Positions 1 to 5,363 of a stretch of 5,552 nucleotides of DNA are shown one piece after another. Every line of letters starts with the position of its first letter. Positions within the stretch are counted from its first letter, which is position 1. Both the position numbers and the translations under genes were made by a program. Source of the stretch: Candidatus Bathyarchaeota archaeon (GTDB lineage: Archaea; Thermoproteota; Bathyarchaeia; Bathyarchaeales; Bathyarchaeaceae); NCBI GenBank assembly GCA_020356305.1, contig CP070636.1, positions 632,447-637,998 on the forward strand. Direction: 5' to 3'. The notes beneath the pieces were generated by a model. It ran no database searches, was not told the DNA's origin, and saw only the letters and a list, made by a program, of their open reading frames with translations.

Positions 1-805
1 AGATGCCAGCCTTCATCGCCTCTTTGACTGCATCGATGGACACCCCGTTGATCACGATCTCTGGGATGTATTTGACGCCGTTTGGAACCTTCGACGCGTT
101 ACCCAGTTTCTCCTTGAGAGTTGAGCAGTAGGGGTGGTTGGTGGTAGGTCCTATCCAAGGAAACTTTGTTTCAGGTTTTGAACCCGCTGAGCAAATCTCG
201 AAGGGTGTGACAACGCCTTCTACCTGGCTAATGGCTTTGAGGGCTTTTCTTCCCGCTTTTATAACCGCCTCCTTGGTTTTGCACATGTACCAGAAGTTGC
301 CTCCCATCACTCCCCGTCCATAGCCCAGATAGCGCTCAATTCGAAAATTAGACACCATTATGGGAACTGTGATCACATCCCGTCCATAAAGCGTCTCTTC
401 CCACTCAAATCCGTCTCCGCAATGTCCTATCCGCTCCATAGTGTCAATCTTCCCATCCGCATTGGGAAGAGCATCGAAGACGGCGGTGAAGGGTTTGACA
501 AGTATGTTCTGACGTATGGAGTAGGACATTTCGATTTCAAATCTTTTAACCGAATCGTTGAGAGGTCTCTTTTCGTCTATTCCTCCCCAAAACTGTACTA
601 TGGCGCCTCTACGTCTATCCGGCGTCTCGTCTTTGCTCAACCATTTTTCAACTCCTCCTTCGATTCTGCCAATGACCACCGCCGGGTTAGCTGTGGCATC
701 TTCAGCGGCTTTCCTCAACGTTTCCTCATCGTCGGCGGTGACTAGAATCCGTGAGTATAACCCTTCAAAGGCTTCTGCATATGTATCTTCAATTTGGACG
801 TTCAT
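1..805 (-). CDS. ftr: Formylmethanofuran:tetrahydromethanopterin formyltransferase (Ftr), C-terminus cut by window edge
   Basis: Ftr moves the formyl group between formylmethanofuran and H4MPT in the cytoplasm, a step of methanogenesis and of the archaeal methyl branch of CO2 fixation. I translated the minus strand by hand from ATG 805 and it stays open to the edge, giving 268 residues of a family that is usually about 297. Family landmarks are the N-terminal IEDTYAEAF (5-13), [13 protein letters not shown] (59-71), TAVFDALP (107-114), [10 protein letters not shown] (141-150), [10 protein letters not shown] (165-174), [10 protein letters not shown] (221-230) and [18 protein letters not shown] (249-268). 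It is divergent from textbook Ftr: it starts about three residues late, lacking the usual ING, and seems to carry about nine extra residues around 72-95. It could therefore be a paralogue (Ftr-II type). An SD (GAGGTGG) lies 4 nt upstream, and the gene follows the HAD gene by 24 nt. Family assignment is firm; the exact paralogue is not. Confidence 0.92.
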   Translation of the reverse strand, partial: MNVQIEDTYAEAFEGLYSRILVTADDEETLRKAAEDATANPAVVIGRIEGGVEKWLSKDETPDRRRGAIVQFWGGIDEKRPLNDSVKRFEIEMSYSIRQNILVKPFTAVFDALPNADGKIDTMERIGHCGDGFEWEETLYGRDVITVPIMVSNFRIERYLGYGRGVMGGNFWYMCKTKEAVIKAGRKALKAISQVEGVVTPFEICSAGSKPETKFPWIGPTTNHPYCSTLKEKLGNASKVPNGVKYIPEIVINGVSIDAVKEAMKAGI

Positions 806-809
806 AATG

Positions 810-816
810 CCACCTC
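810..816 (-). promoter_or_regulatory. Ribosome binding site of ftr
   Basis: Minus-strand GAGGTGG lies 4 nt before ATG 805 and matches the anti-Shine-Dalgarno core GGAGGTG. It supports this start, which otherwise gives a protein slightly shorter at the N-terminus than typical Ftr. Confidence 0.7.
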
Positions 817-829
817 AATTATTTCAAAT

Positions 830-1933
830 TCATCCTAGTCGTCCTATAGCTTTTCCTCGAATTGTTTTTCTAAAGGCACTGCTTTCCTCCATCAGCCTTT
901 TCTTATTGTCAGAATTTATAATTTCAACTTGGGGAAGATTTTTGGGATATAATTCGAGCATGCGTTTTTGTAAAGCAGGAGCGACGCGAAGACGCTCCAA
1001 CGTGGGATAGCTCCATTCTTCAACGAACCTAGCCACATGAGTCTTGTCAAACTTGGCGAAGGCATCAGCTAGAATCGAGGTGATGATCGCGTTGCTGGAA
1101 AGAACGGCGACTTCAGCCTCTCGCACCGCGTAGCGGTTGCCGTTAAAAGAAACTGTTAATCCTCCGTTTTCTCTCACTAGCCGAAATGGTTCAACGTCTG
1201 TGATGCTGTCCCCCACATACATGACATCAGGAAAACGGCTCCCAGTTTTTTTTACAATATCCTCAACAGCGCGTGCTTTTTCATAGCCGCCAACAGGATT
1301 AACCTCTTCTAACATTTTGCCAGATTCCATTTCCGCCATTTCCTTCCAAAATATTTCGCCTAGTCTTCTAAGGGTCTTCTGGTCTCGTGTTGAAAAATCG
1401 TTGGCTGATACAGCGCTCTCAGGAATCTCTATCATAGGCATAGTGGCTATTTCTTCTCTGACTTGTCTTAGCCGTTCAACTTCTTCGTTGGCGACCTCAT
1501 ATTTGTCTATATCCAGTTTGGTGCAGTAGACGTTTTCACACGGAAAATTTACCACAATGCACAATGCGTGTATGTACTGTTCATAGCTGGTGCTCACAAT
1601 GAAAGAGGGCATTAGGCTGCTGACAAAACGCAGCGTATTTCCAGCGCTAGGTATCAATAAAATATGTTCTGCAGAGAATTCCCTTATGTTTTCGTTAGTT
1701 GCCCCGTACGCTTTGAGAAAGGGCAGTATCAGCTTTAGGGTGTCTCCGGCCTTGTATCCGGGTCTTTTGATGATGTCTGCTTGGACGTCATCGTACTTGC
1801 TCACTAGAGCAAAGAAAGAGTTTCCGTCTGGGATGAAGTGTTCTGTGAGCTCATAGGCGTTGTCGTTTTTTGAGATTGGACCTTCACAGTCGGAGATGAA
1901 AATCTTCCTCTTTTTAACCCTCCTCCTCTTCAC
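830..1933 (-). CDS. HAD-superfamily phosphatase, archaeal EhaR-like
   Basis: Predicted cytoplasmic HAD hydrolase of 367 residues; substrate unknown. Motif I is FISDCEGP (12-19) with the nucleophile at Asp15. Position +2 is Glu where classical phosphatases have Asp. Motif II is FIVSTS (111-116), the likely motif III lysine is Lys219 in GGYEKARAV, and motif IV is YVGDSITDVEPF (239-250) with Asp242 and Asp246 for Mg2+. Residues 20-90, including the stretch YKAGDTLKLILPFLKAYGAT, form a family-specific insert and cap. From memory this matches the archaeal HAD group annotated as energy-converting hydrogenase A subunit R (EhaR), but no hydrogenase genes are visible. The start is GTG, overlapping the purD stop by 4 bp (GTGA), with GAGGAG 6 nt upstream; no other start precedes motif I. 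The N-terminus is very basic (MKRRRVKKRK). HAD membership is firm; EhaR orthology is probable. Confidence 0.85.
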   Translation of the reverse strand: MKRRRVKKRKIFISDCEGPISKNDNAYELTEHFIPDGNSFFALVSKYDDVQADIIKRPGYKAGDTLKLILPFLKAYGATNENIREFSAEHILLIPSAGNTLRFVSSLMPSFIVSTSYEQYIHALCIVVNFPCENVYCTKLDIDKYEVANEEVERLRQVREEIATMPMIEIPESAVSANDFSTRDQKTLRRLGEIFWKEMAEMESGKMLEEVNPVGGYEKARAVEDIVKKTGSRFPDVMYVGDSITDVEPFRLVRENGGLTVSFNGNRYAVREAEVAVLSSNAIITSILADAFAKFDKTHVARFVEEWSYPTLERLRVAPALQKRMLELYPKNLPQVEIINSDNKKRLMEESSAFRKTIRGKAIGRLG

Positions 1934-3345
1934 TCCTGTCTCCTCAGTCGCTTCATGTGTCTCACGCTTTTTTCAATGTGCTCTCTCGAGGCAATGTCAG
2001 TTCTAAACCACAGTGATCCACCTTTGATGGCTTTGATCCCCTCCAACGAAATTTCTCTCGCTGTCTCCATCTCTTCGCCGATGCCTACTACGCATACTGT
2101 TCTGGAGCCCAGCGCGTAGGTTCGGCTATCGTCTCCTCGTTCCATTGAGCCTGGATAGACTCTGATCTTATCTCCATGTTTCTCGGTCAATCTGTACGCA
2201 ATGTTCAGATCTACCGGTCTATCGGCATCTGCTGAATCTACACGTTCAGGAAAGACGTTCTGGAATCCGCCGTAGTTTGGAGGCGCCTTGTAGGTTACAA
2301 CTGTTGCTCTTTTTTCAAACTCGACTCGCGTTAGGTTTCCGTCAAGTATCTTGAAGCACACATCCACAAAATCGTCCTTCAATATTGGCAAGAGATTCAG
2401 TATCTCCGGATCGCCCGGCCTACTGTTGTTTTCCAGAATCTTTAGCCCTCTCCCTGTATGTATAAACGCATCGTAGAAAGGAATACCGCGCAATTCTGGG
2501 TTGCTACCTCTACCTCTCAACCTTTTAAAGATTCTATTTACAATCTGAACCTCTCTCTCTTTGTCATACGATGCCATGAACGGTAGCCAATCTCCCACAT
2601 CTTTGTAGGAGCCCATTCCACCAGTGTTAGGTCCTTTATCCCCATCAAACGCTCTCTTGTAATCACGTGTCTCTGGCAACGGAACCAAGTGCTTTCCGTC
2701 ACAGAATGCTTGGAAGCTGGATTCTTCTCCTTCAATCTTTTCTTCTACTATCACCGGACCGTGCTCATAATTGGACAGAAAGTGCTCGAACAGCTCTTCA
2801 CGAGTTTTGAAGTGGTCACCCCATACTCCTACGCCTTTTCCTGCGGCTGGATGGTCTGGTTTTACAGCGACCTGATTGTTGAGGCTATCTAACCATGGGT
2901 TAATGTCCTTCTTCACTTCGCTCATGGTGCCGTAGTCTTTTGGGTCGAATACTCTGAAACTTGGATTCACTTCTGGTGTAACTTTCTGAAAGAGGCGCCT
3001 TTGTGCGACCTTGCTTCCTTCGATAGCATACTTTCGGGTTGGACATATCACAGGTATACCTGTTTTCTTCTCAACAATATCCCTGATACCGTTGATTATT
3101 GGTTTCTCGGGACCCACAATTCCGAAATCTATCTTTTCCTTGTGCTTCTCTGCAAATTTGCATATCTCGTCCACATCGAGATCGGAAATGAGGGCATGCG
3201 CCTTTGCTTTTTCCGCGTTGAAGGGGTTCCTTTGCTTGTCTGCAACGTACATTCTAACCGAATAGTTTTGGCTGCGACTGAGGGCGTCCACCATGGAGAC
3301 TCCCCTCGAAACGTAGCAGACAAGTAGAACGCCCACTCTTTCCAT
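1930..3345 (-). CDS. purD: Phosphoribosylamine--glycine ligase (GAR synthetase, PurD)
   Basis: PurD joins glycine to phosphoribosylamine using ATP, the second step of purine synthesis. Counting from ATG 3345 the protein has 471 residues, slightly longer than the usual ~430. Visible landmarks are VGPEKPIINGI (77-87), the ATP-grasp loop KPDHPAAGKGVGVWGD (162-177), VEEKIEGEESSFQAF (200-214), the PurD signature DGDKGPNTGGMGSY (234-247), the metal-site stretch LENNSRPGDPE (304-314) and the C-terminal FRTDIASREH (447-456). The N-terminal Gly-rich GSGGREHA motif of ordinary PurD is missing; VLLVCYVSRGVSMVDAL stands there instead. A GTG at 3354 would add three residues, but GGTGG (3351-3355) sits 5 nt before ATG 3345, so I prefer ATG. 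The gene lies directly after purF and overlaps the HAD gene. Function is near certain from the central motifs; the N-domain is divergent. Confidence 0.93.
   Translation of the reverse strand: MERVGVLLVCYVSRGVSMVDALSRSQNYSVRMYVADKQRNPFNAEKAKAHALISDLDVDEICKFAEKHKEKIDFGIVGPEKPIINGIRDIVEKKTGIPVICPTRKYAIEGSKVAQRRLFQKVTPEVNPSFRVFDPKDYGTMSEVKKDINPWLDSLNNQVAVKPDHPAAGKGVGVWGDHFKTREELFEHFLSNYEHGPVIVEEKIEGEESSFQAFCDGKHLVPLPETRDYKRAFDGDKGPNTGGMGSYKDVGDWLPFMASYDKEREVQIVNRIFKRLRGRGSNPELRGIPFYDAFIHTGRGLKILENNSRPGDPEILNLLPILKDDFVDVCFKILDGNLTRVEFEKRATVVTYKAPPNYGGFQNVFPERVDSADADRPVDLNIAYRLTEKHGDKIRVYPGSMERGDDSRTYALGSRTVCVVGIGEEMETAREISLEGIKAIKGGSLWFRTDIASREHIEKSVRHMKRLRRQE
1940..1945 (-). promoter_or_regulatory. 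Ribosome binding site of the HAD gene
   Basis: Minus-strand GAGGAG sits 6 nt before GTG 1933, inside the last codons of purD. It decides the GTG start and suggests direct initiation at the 4-bp overlap as well as possible translational coupling. Confidence 0.65.
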
Positions 3346-3350
3346 TCCAG

Positions 3351-3355
3351 CCACC
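3351..3355 (-). promoter_or_regulatory. Probable ribosome binding site of purD
   Basis: Minus-strand GGTGG lies 5 nt before ATG 3345 and overlaps the alternative GTG start at 3354. The region before that GTG (TTTTTCGACG) has no SD-like bases, so this site favours the ATG. Confidence 0.45.
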
Positions 3356-3371
3356 GTCGAAAAACTAGCGG

Positions 3372-4001
3372 CTAATCACCTGTTTCGTATATTCTTCCGG
3401 TTTCTTTAAACCCTTTCTCGAATTTTTCCTTCATCTCATCTGCCATCTTTTGAGCAAGAGGAGTGGGGTATTTCCCTGTGACGCATGCAAGACACAGGTC
3501 CTCTTTCTTCATGCCTGTGGCTCGGACAAAATCATCGAGCAACTGATAGTTCACAGTGTCTGCCTTTATTTTTTTGGCAATTTCGTCAGGGCCATATCGG
3601 GAGCCTATCAGCTGTCTGTAAGTTGCCATGTCAATTCCGTAGAAGCAAGGATTCACTATTCTTGGAAACGTAACGAACACGTGAACCTTCTTTGCTCCCA
3701 ATTTGCGCAGTTTTTCTATGATCACCTTGGTGGTATCTCCTCTCACGATACTGTCCTCAACCACAGCAATGCTCTTTCCGTGGATTTTGCGGTCTAGAAC
3801 GTTGATTTTTCTGTCTATGGTGTTGTATCGTTCTCGTTGCAACAAGATGAACGCTCGTTCGGTCACGTATCTGTGTCTCCTTGAAGCCCGTTCCCATCTC
3901 ACACCAGTCTCTTCGTGAAGCCCATATGCAGGATCATTGCCGGTTTCCGGTATTCCCATGACTATATCCACTTTTCTTGCGATGTCAGAGTATTCCTTTC
4001 C
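3372..4001 (-). CDS. purF: PurF phosphoribosyltransferase half (downstream of the internal TAG)
   Basis: This is the type I phosphoribosyltransferase domain, 209 residues after the TAG. Numbered as in the full frame, the PRPP loop is VVEDSIVRGDTT (365-376; family VDDSIVRGTT). It is followed by FPRIVNPCFYGIDM (397-410), KADTVNYQLLDDF (432-444) and CLACVTGKYPT (455-465). It ends at TAG 3372-3374, where PurF proteins normally end. If translated alone, the first possible starts are GTG 3971 and ATG 3959, neither with a convincing SD. A GTG 3971 start would drop the first 10 codons after the stop (GKEYSDIARK), which still look like PurF. This argues that the piece was inherited as part of one protein, not as an evolved split subunit. 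Confidence 0.88.
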   Translation of the reverse strand, partial: GKEYSDIARKVDIVMGIPETGNDPAYGLHEETGVRWERASRRHRYVTERAFILLQRERYNTIDRKINVLDRKIHGKSIAVVEDSIVRGDTTKVIIEKLRKLGAKKVHVFVTFPRIVNPCFYGIDMATYRQLIGSRYGPDEIAKKIKADTVNYQLLDDFVRATGMKKEDLCLACVTGKYPTPLAQKMADEMKEKFEKGFKETGRIYETGD

Positions 4002-4856
4002 CTAATTTCTTCCAAAATCCTCTCTTACCTCATAGACGTGTTTTTCTCCCAGCATCGAATCCGGTCTAGAGAAGTAAGCAAACTCAAAGCTGCAGAGCGC
4101 CTTTCTGTCACATCTAAGGAGCTGCTCTCGCGCAAAACCATCTTTCGAGGCGATTACAAGTTCTCCCGGCTTCATTTCAAAGCCGTGTTCGAAGCCGCCA
4201 ATGTCTAAACCCACAGTTTCAGAAGATACAGCGTATGTATTTCGGTCTTCGCTGTAGCCGCAAGAGAGCGGTCTTATGCCACATGGATCCTTGAAGGCGA
4301 AGAGCTCCCCGTTTTTGGTCATTGCTGCTATGGAGAAGGCGCCTTCTATTTCTTTCATACATGTTCTAACCGAAGAGGCGAGATCGCCACTCTTCATTTC
4401 CATAAAGAGCTTTTTGCAGATCAGGTCTGCGTCACATTCGTGACAAAAATCTGGGAATTTTCTCCTGAGCTCTTTTCTTAACTGAGAATTGTTAACAATG
4501 TTGCCATTGAATGATATTGCGACTCCTTTTTTTTCTGACTGGACAAATAGTGGCTGGGCGCCTCTCACCAGTGATTGTTCGTCTGTTCTGCCAGAGGTTG
4601 TATATCGTATGTGCCCTATGCCTACATCCCCCGGTAATTTCTTGAGCCATCCTTGAATTTCTTCATTTTTTATCTTTGGAACTAGGTCTAAATCTCTATG
4701 CACATGGAACATTCCGTCAAACGTTAGAAAACCGTGGGACTGGTGACCACGGTGGTTCTGGGCTCTCAGTCCCCAGTAGACGTATGGAAAAATCTCTGTG
4801 TGTTTGAAATCCTGCACTCCGAAAACGCCGCAGGCTTCTTTCACATGTGTTAACAT
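3372..4856 (-). CDS. purF: Amidophosphoribosyltransferase (PurF), full-length frame interrupted by one in-frame TAG
   Basis: PurF makes phosphoribosylamine from PRPP and glutamine, the committed step of purine synthesis. From ATG 4856 to the terminal TAG at 3372 there are 494 codons in one frame, a normal PurF length, with a single internal TAG at codon 285 (4002-4004). Sequence on both sides aligns with the family without gap or shift: ...VYEVREDFGRN, then TAG, then GKEYSDIARKVDIVMG. Relatives have roughly GRELAKEYP here, so the stop stands where Leu is common; TTG to TAG is one base. No frameshift is needed. The product may be two fragments, a full protein by readthrough, or nothing functional. 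The operon around it looks intact and all active-site motifs are kept, which argues against old decay. I cannot exclude a base-call error. Confidence 0.9.
4002..4004 (-). other. In-frame amber (TAG) codon inside purF
   Basis: Reading the minus strand: GGA AGA AAT TAG GGA AAG GAA TAC. The frame before and after is the same (4002-4004 stop, next codon 3999-4001). It lies in the segment between the glutaminase and PRTase domains, at a position where family members often have Leu. Candidate explanations are point mutation, base-call error or amber decoding; the sequence alone does not choose. Confidence 0.95.
4002..4856 (-). CDS. purF: PurF glutaminase half (upstream of the internal TAG)
   Basis: This part has 284 residues from ATG 4856. 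It is an N-terminal-nucleophile (class II) glutamine amidotransferase domain that hydrolyses glutamine to ammonia. The catalytic Cys9 lies in EACGVFG; eight residues precede it, fitting a short propeptide that must be removed to expose the cysteine as in Bacillus-type PurF. Other motifs are NHRGHQSHG (34-42), GHIRYTTSG (81-89, Arg84), FNGNIVNN (117-124, oxyanion Asn-Gly), CDADL (141-145), KDPCGIRPL (189-197) and EFAYFSRPDS (258-267). GTG 4913 and ATG 4877 are in-frame alternative starts, but only ATG 4856 has a TATA-like box at the right distance, and it gives the most usual propeptide length. Without the second half this piece could still hydrolyse glutamine but could not make phosphoribosylamine. 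Confidence 0.9.
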   Translation of the reverse strand: MLTHVKEACGVFGVQDFKHTEIFPYVYWGLRAQNHRGHQSHGFLTFDGMFHVHRDLDLVPKIKNEEIQGWLKKLPGDVGIGHIRYTTSGRTDEQSLVRGAQPLFVQSEKKGVAISFNGNIVNNSQLRKELRRKFPDFCHECDADLICKKLFMEMKSGDLASSVRTCMKEIEGAFSIAAMTKNGELFAFKDPCGIRPLSCGYSEDRNTYAVSSETVGLDIGGFEHGFEMKPGELVIASKDGFAREQLLRCDRKALCSFEFAYFSRPDSMLGEKHVYEVREDFGRN

Positions 4857-4878
4857 AAACTTAGAGATATAAGGCATA

Positions 4879-4886
4879 TTATTTAT
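4879..4886 (-). promoter_or_regulatory. TATA-like box of purF operon (leaderless start at 4856)
   Basis: Minus-strand ATAAATAA is centred about 26-27 nt upstream of ATG 4856, the spacing expected between an archaeal TATA box and its transcription start. It is preceded by the A-rich AAAAAACC, compatible with a BRE. No SD precedes ATG 4856, so the mRNA is probably leaderless. A second weaker candidate, GTTATATGA at 4931-4939, would start a transcript near 4910 with a leader of about 50 nt. Confidence 0.5.
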
Positions 4887-5000
4887 GGTTTTTTGACAAA
4901 AACTTGCATTCACACAAGTATTGTCTTAATTCATATAACTGCATATAGTGTAGAAAATAAGCTTAAAACGGAATTGCAATCTGAAACGGATAACAGAAAA

Positions 5001-5049
5001 GCGTCTTTGACAACAGCGATATGAAGAGTTTTGAATAGTCAGAAGACGC
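5001..5049. repeat. Interrupted inverted repeat, 10 bp with one bulge
   Basis: GCGTCTT (5001-5007) is the exact reverse complement of AAGACGC (5043-5049). The helix extends by TGA (5008-5010) with TCA (5039-5041) if G5042 is bulged. The loop is 28 nt. It could be an RNA stem or a protein-binding site; I see no T-run after it, so a terminator is unlikely. Function unknown. Confidence 0.5.
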
Positions 5050-5226
5050 AAGTGGAACGGCGTGAAAACGCTGATCAAATTTGACCGTTTAAATGAGCTG
5101 GAAGCGCGGTGTAGTTTAGGCTCGAAAACGAGTTACTTGAAGACTTAGTATGACTTAGGAGTAAACACGGGCGAACCATACGAGGAAATGATGAAGAAAG
5201 ACTCGATACGTGCCCACAAAAGGTAA
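5035..5226 (+). pseudogene. Possible relic of a plus-strand gene, broken by TAG 5146-5148
   Basis: This frame runs from after TGA 5032-5034 to TAA 5224-5226, 63 codons with one internal TAG. The part after the TAG reads YDLGVNTGEPYEEMMKKDSI and then RAHKR; the part before includes NELEARCSLGSKTSYLKT. The pattern YL..L..LG...G.PYEEM.K.DIRA loosely recalls the helical N-terminal domain of tyrosine recombinases, but no catalytic domain follows, and two TGA codons close the frame upstream. In a sequence of this composition such a frame can arise by chance, so this is a weak call. Confidence 0.2.
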
Positions 5227-5341
5227 TGTTCGATGCCAAAAATTTTTATTACTCAGGGTGGGGATGGCTTTTTACTCCCATAGACCAGGCTTCCCAGTTT
5301 TTTGGGCGTTTCATCAAGCCATTTTGTTCCTTTCCTGAGGG

Positions 5342-5363
5342 ACACCAGCCGTTAGCTGGATGT
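5342..5363 (-). terminator. Hairpin directly after the MttB-family stop codon, possible transcript end
   Basis: The minus strand reads ACAT CCAGC TAACG GCTGG TGT. CCAGC/GCTGG form a 5-bp stem, extended by ACA/TGT around a bulged T. It begins one base after the TAA. No U-run follows immediately; the nearest is TTTTT at about 5240-5246, which archaeal termination could use. It may be a 3'-end stabilising hairpin instead. Confidence 0.3.

Larger units (their letters stand above)
4857..5363. other. Long intergenic region between the MttB-family gene and purF
   Basis: No recognised gene lies in this stretch of about 500 bases. I see the purF promoter elements (4879-4886, perhaps 4931-4939), an interrupted inverted repeat (5001-5049) and two 4-bp hairpins with A-rich loops (5060-5071 and 5121-5132). 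There is also a palindrome TCAAATTTGA (5074-5083), a direct repeat GACTTAG (5142-5148 and 5152-5158), a stop-interrupted plus-strand frame (5035-5226) and a hairpin behind the methyltransferase gene (5342-5363). No tRNA, rRNA or CRISPR repeat is visible. Confidence 0.6.

Noticed and set aside
541..600. Apparent frameshift inside ftr
   Set aside because: A first pass suggested a -1 shift near 565-575. Careful base-by-base reverse complement (GAA AAG AGA CCT CTC AAC) showed the frame is continuous from 805 to the edge.
138..1010. Plus-strand open frames over ftr and the HAD gene (138-323, 422-745, 558-1010)
   Set aside because: They have low-complexity Ser/Phe/Leu-rich translations and no recognisable motifs, and they lie opposite clearly coding minus-strand genes; shadows.
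3372..3971. Genuinely split purF with a separate PRTase subunit
   Set aside because: PurF-like sequence continues between the TAG and the first possible internal start (3972-4001), and no convincing SD precedes GTG 3971 or ATG 3959, so an evolved split gene is less likely than an interrupted single gene.
1317..4208. Other open frames opposite or out of frame with the HAD gene, purD and purF
   Set aside because: All overlap genes with strong family motifs and show no motif of their own. The 3129-3323 minus frame is simply the frame that follows the purF terminal TAG.
5095..5180. tRNA-like start (GCGCGGTGTAGTTTAGG) in the intergenic region
   Set aside because: It resembles an acceptor plus D-loop, but no anticodon stem, T-arm (GGTTCRA) or matching acceptor 3' strand can be found at the right distances.
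5188..5194. C/D box guide RNA (ATGATGA as C box)
   Set aside because: No CTGA D box follows at a suitable distance on the plus strand. The TTGATGA on the minus strand near 5309-5315 also lacks a proper D'/C' pair.
5233..5283. Plus-strand mini-ORF MPKIFITQGGDGFLLP ending in TAG
   Set aside because: It has only 16 codons, no SD, sits in an A/T-rich stretch, and continuing past its TAG gives no recognisable protein.
5293..5306. CCCAGTTTTTTGGG as a terminator
   Set aside because: The stem is only 4 bp and the T-run is in the loop rather than after the stem, on either strand.
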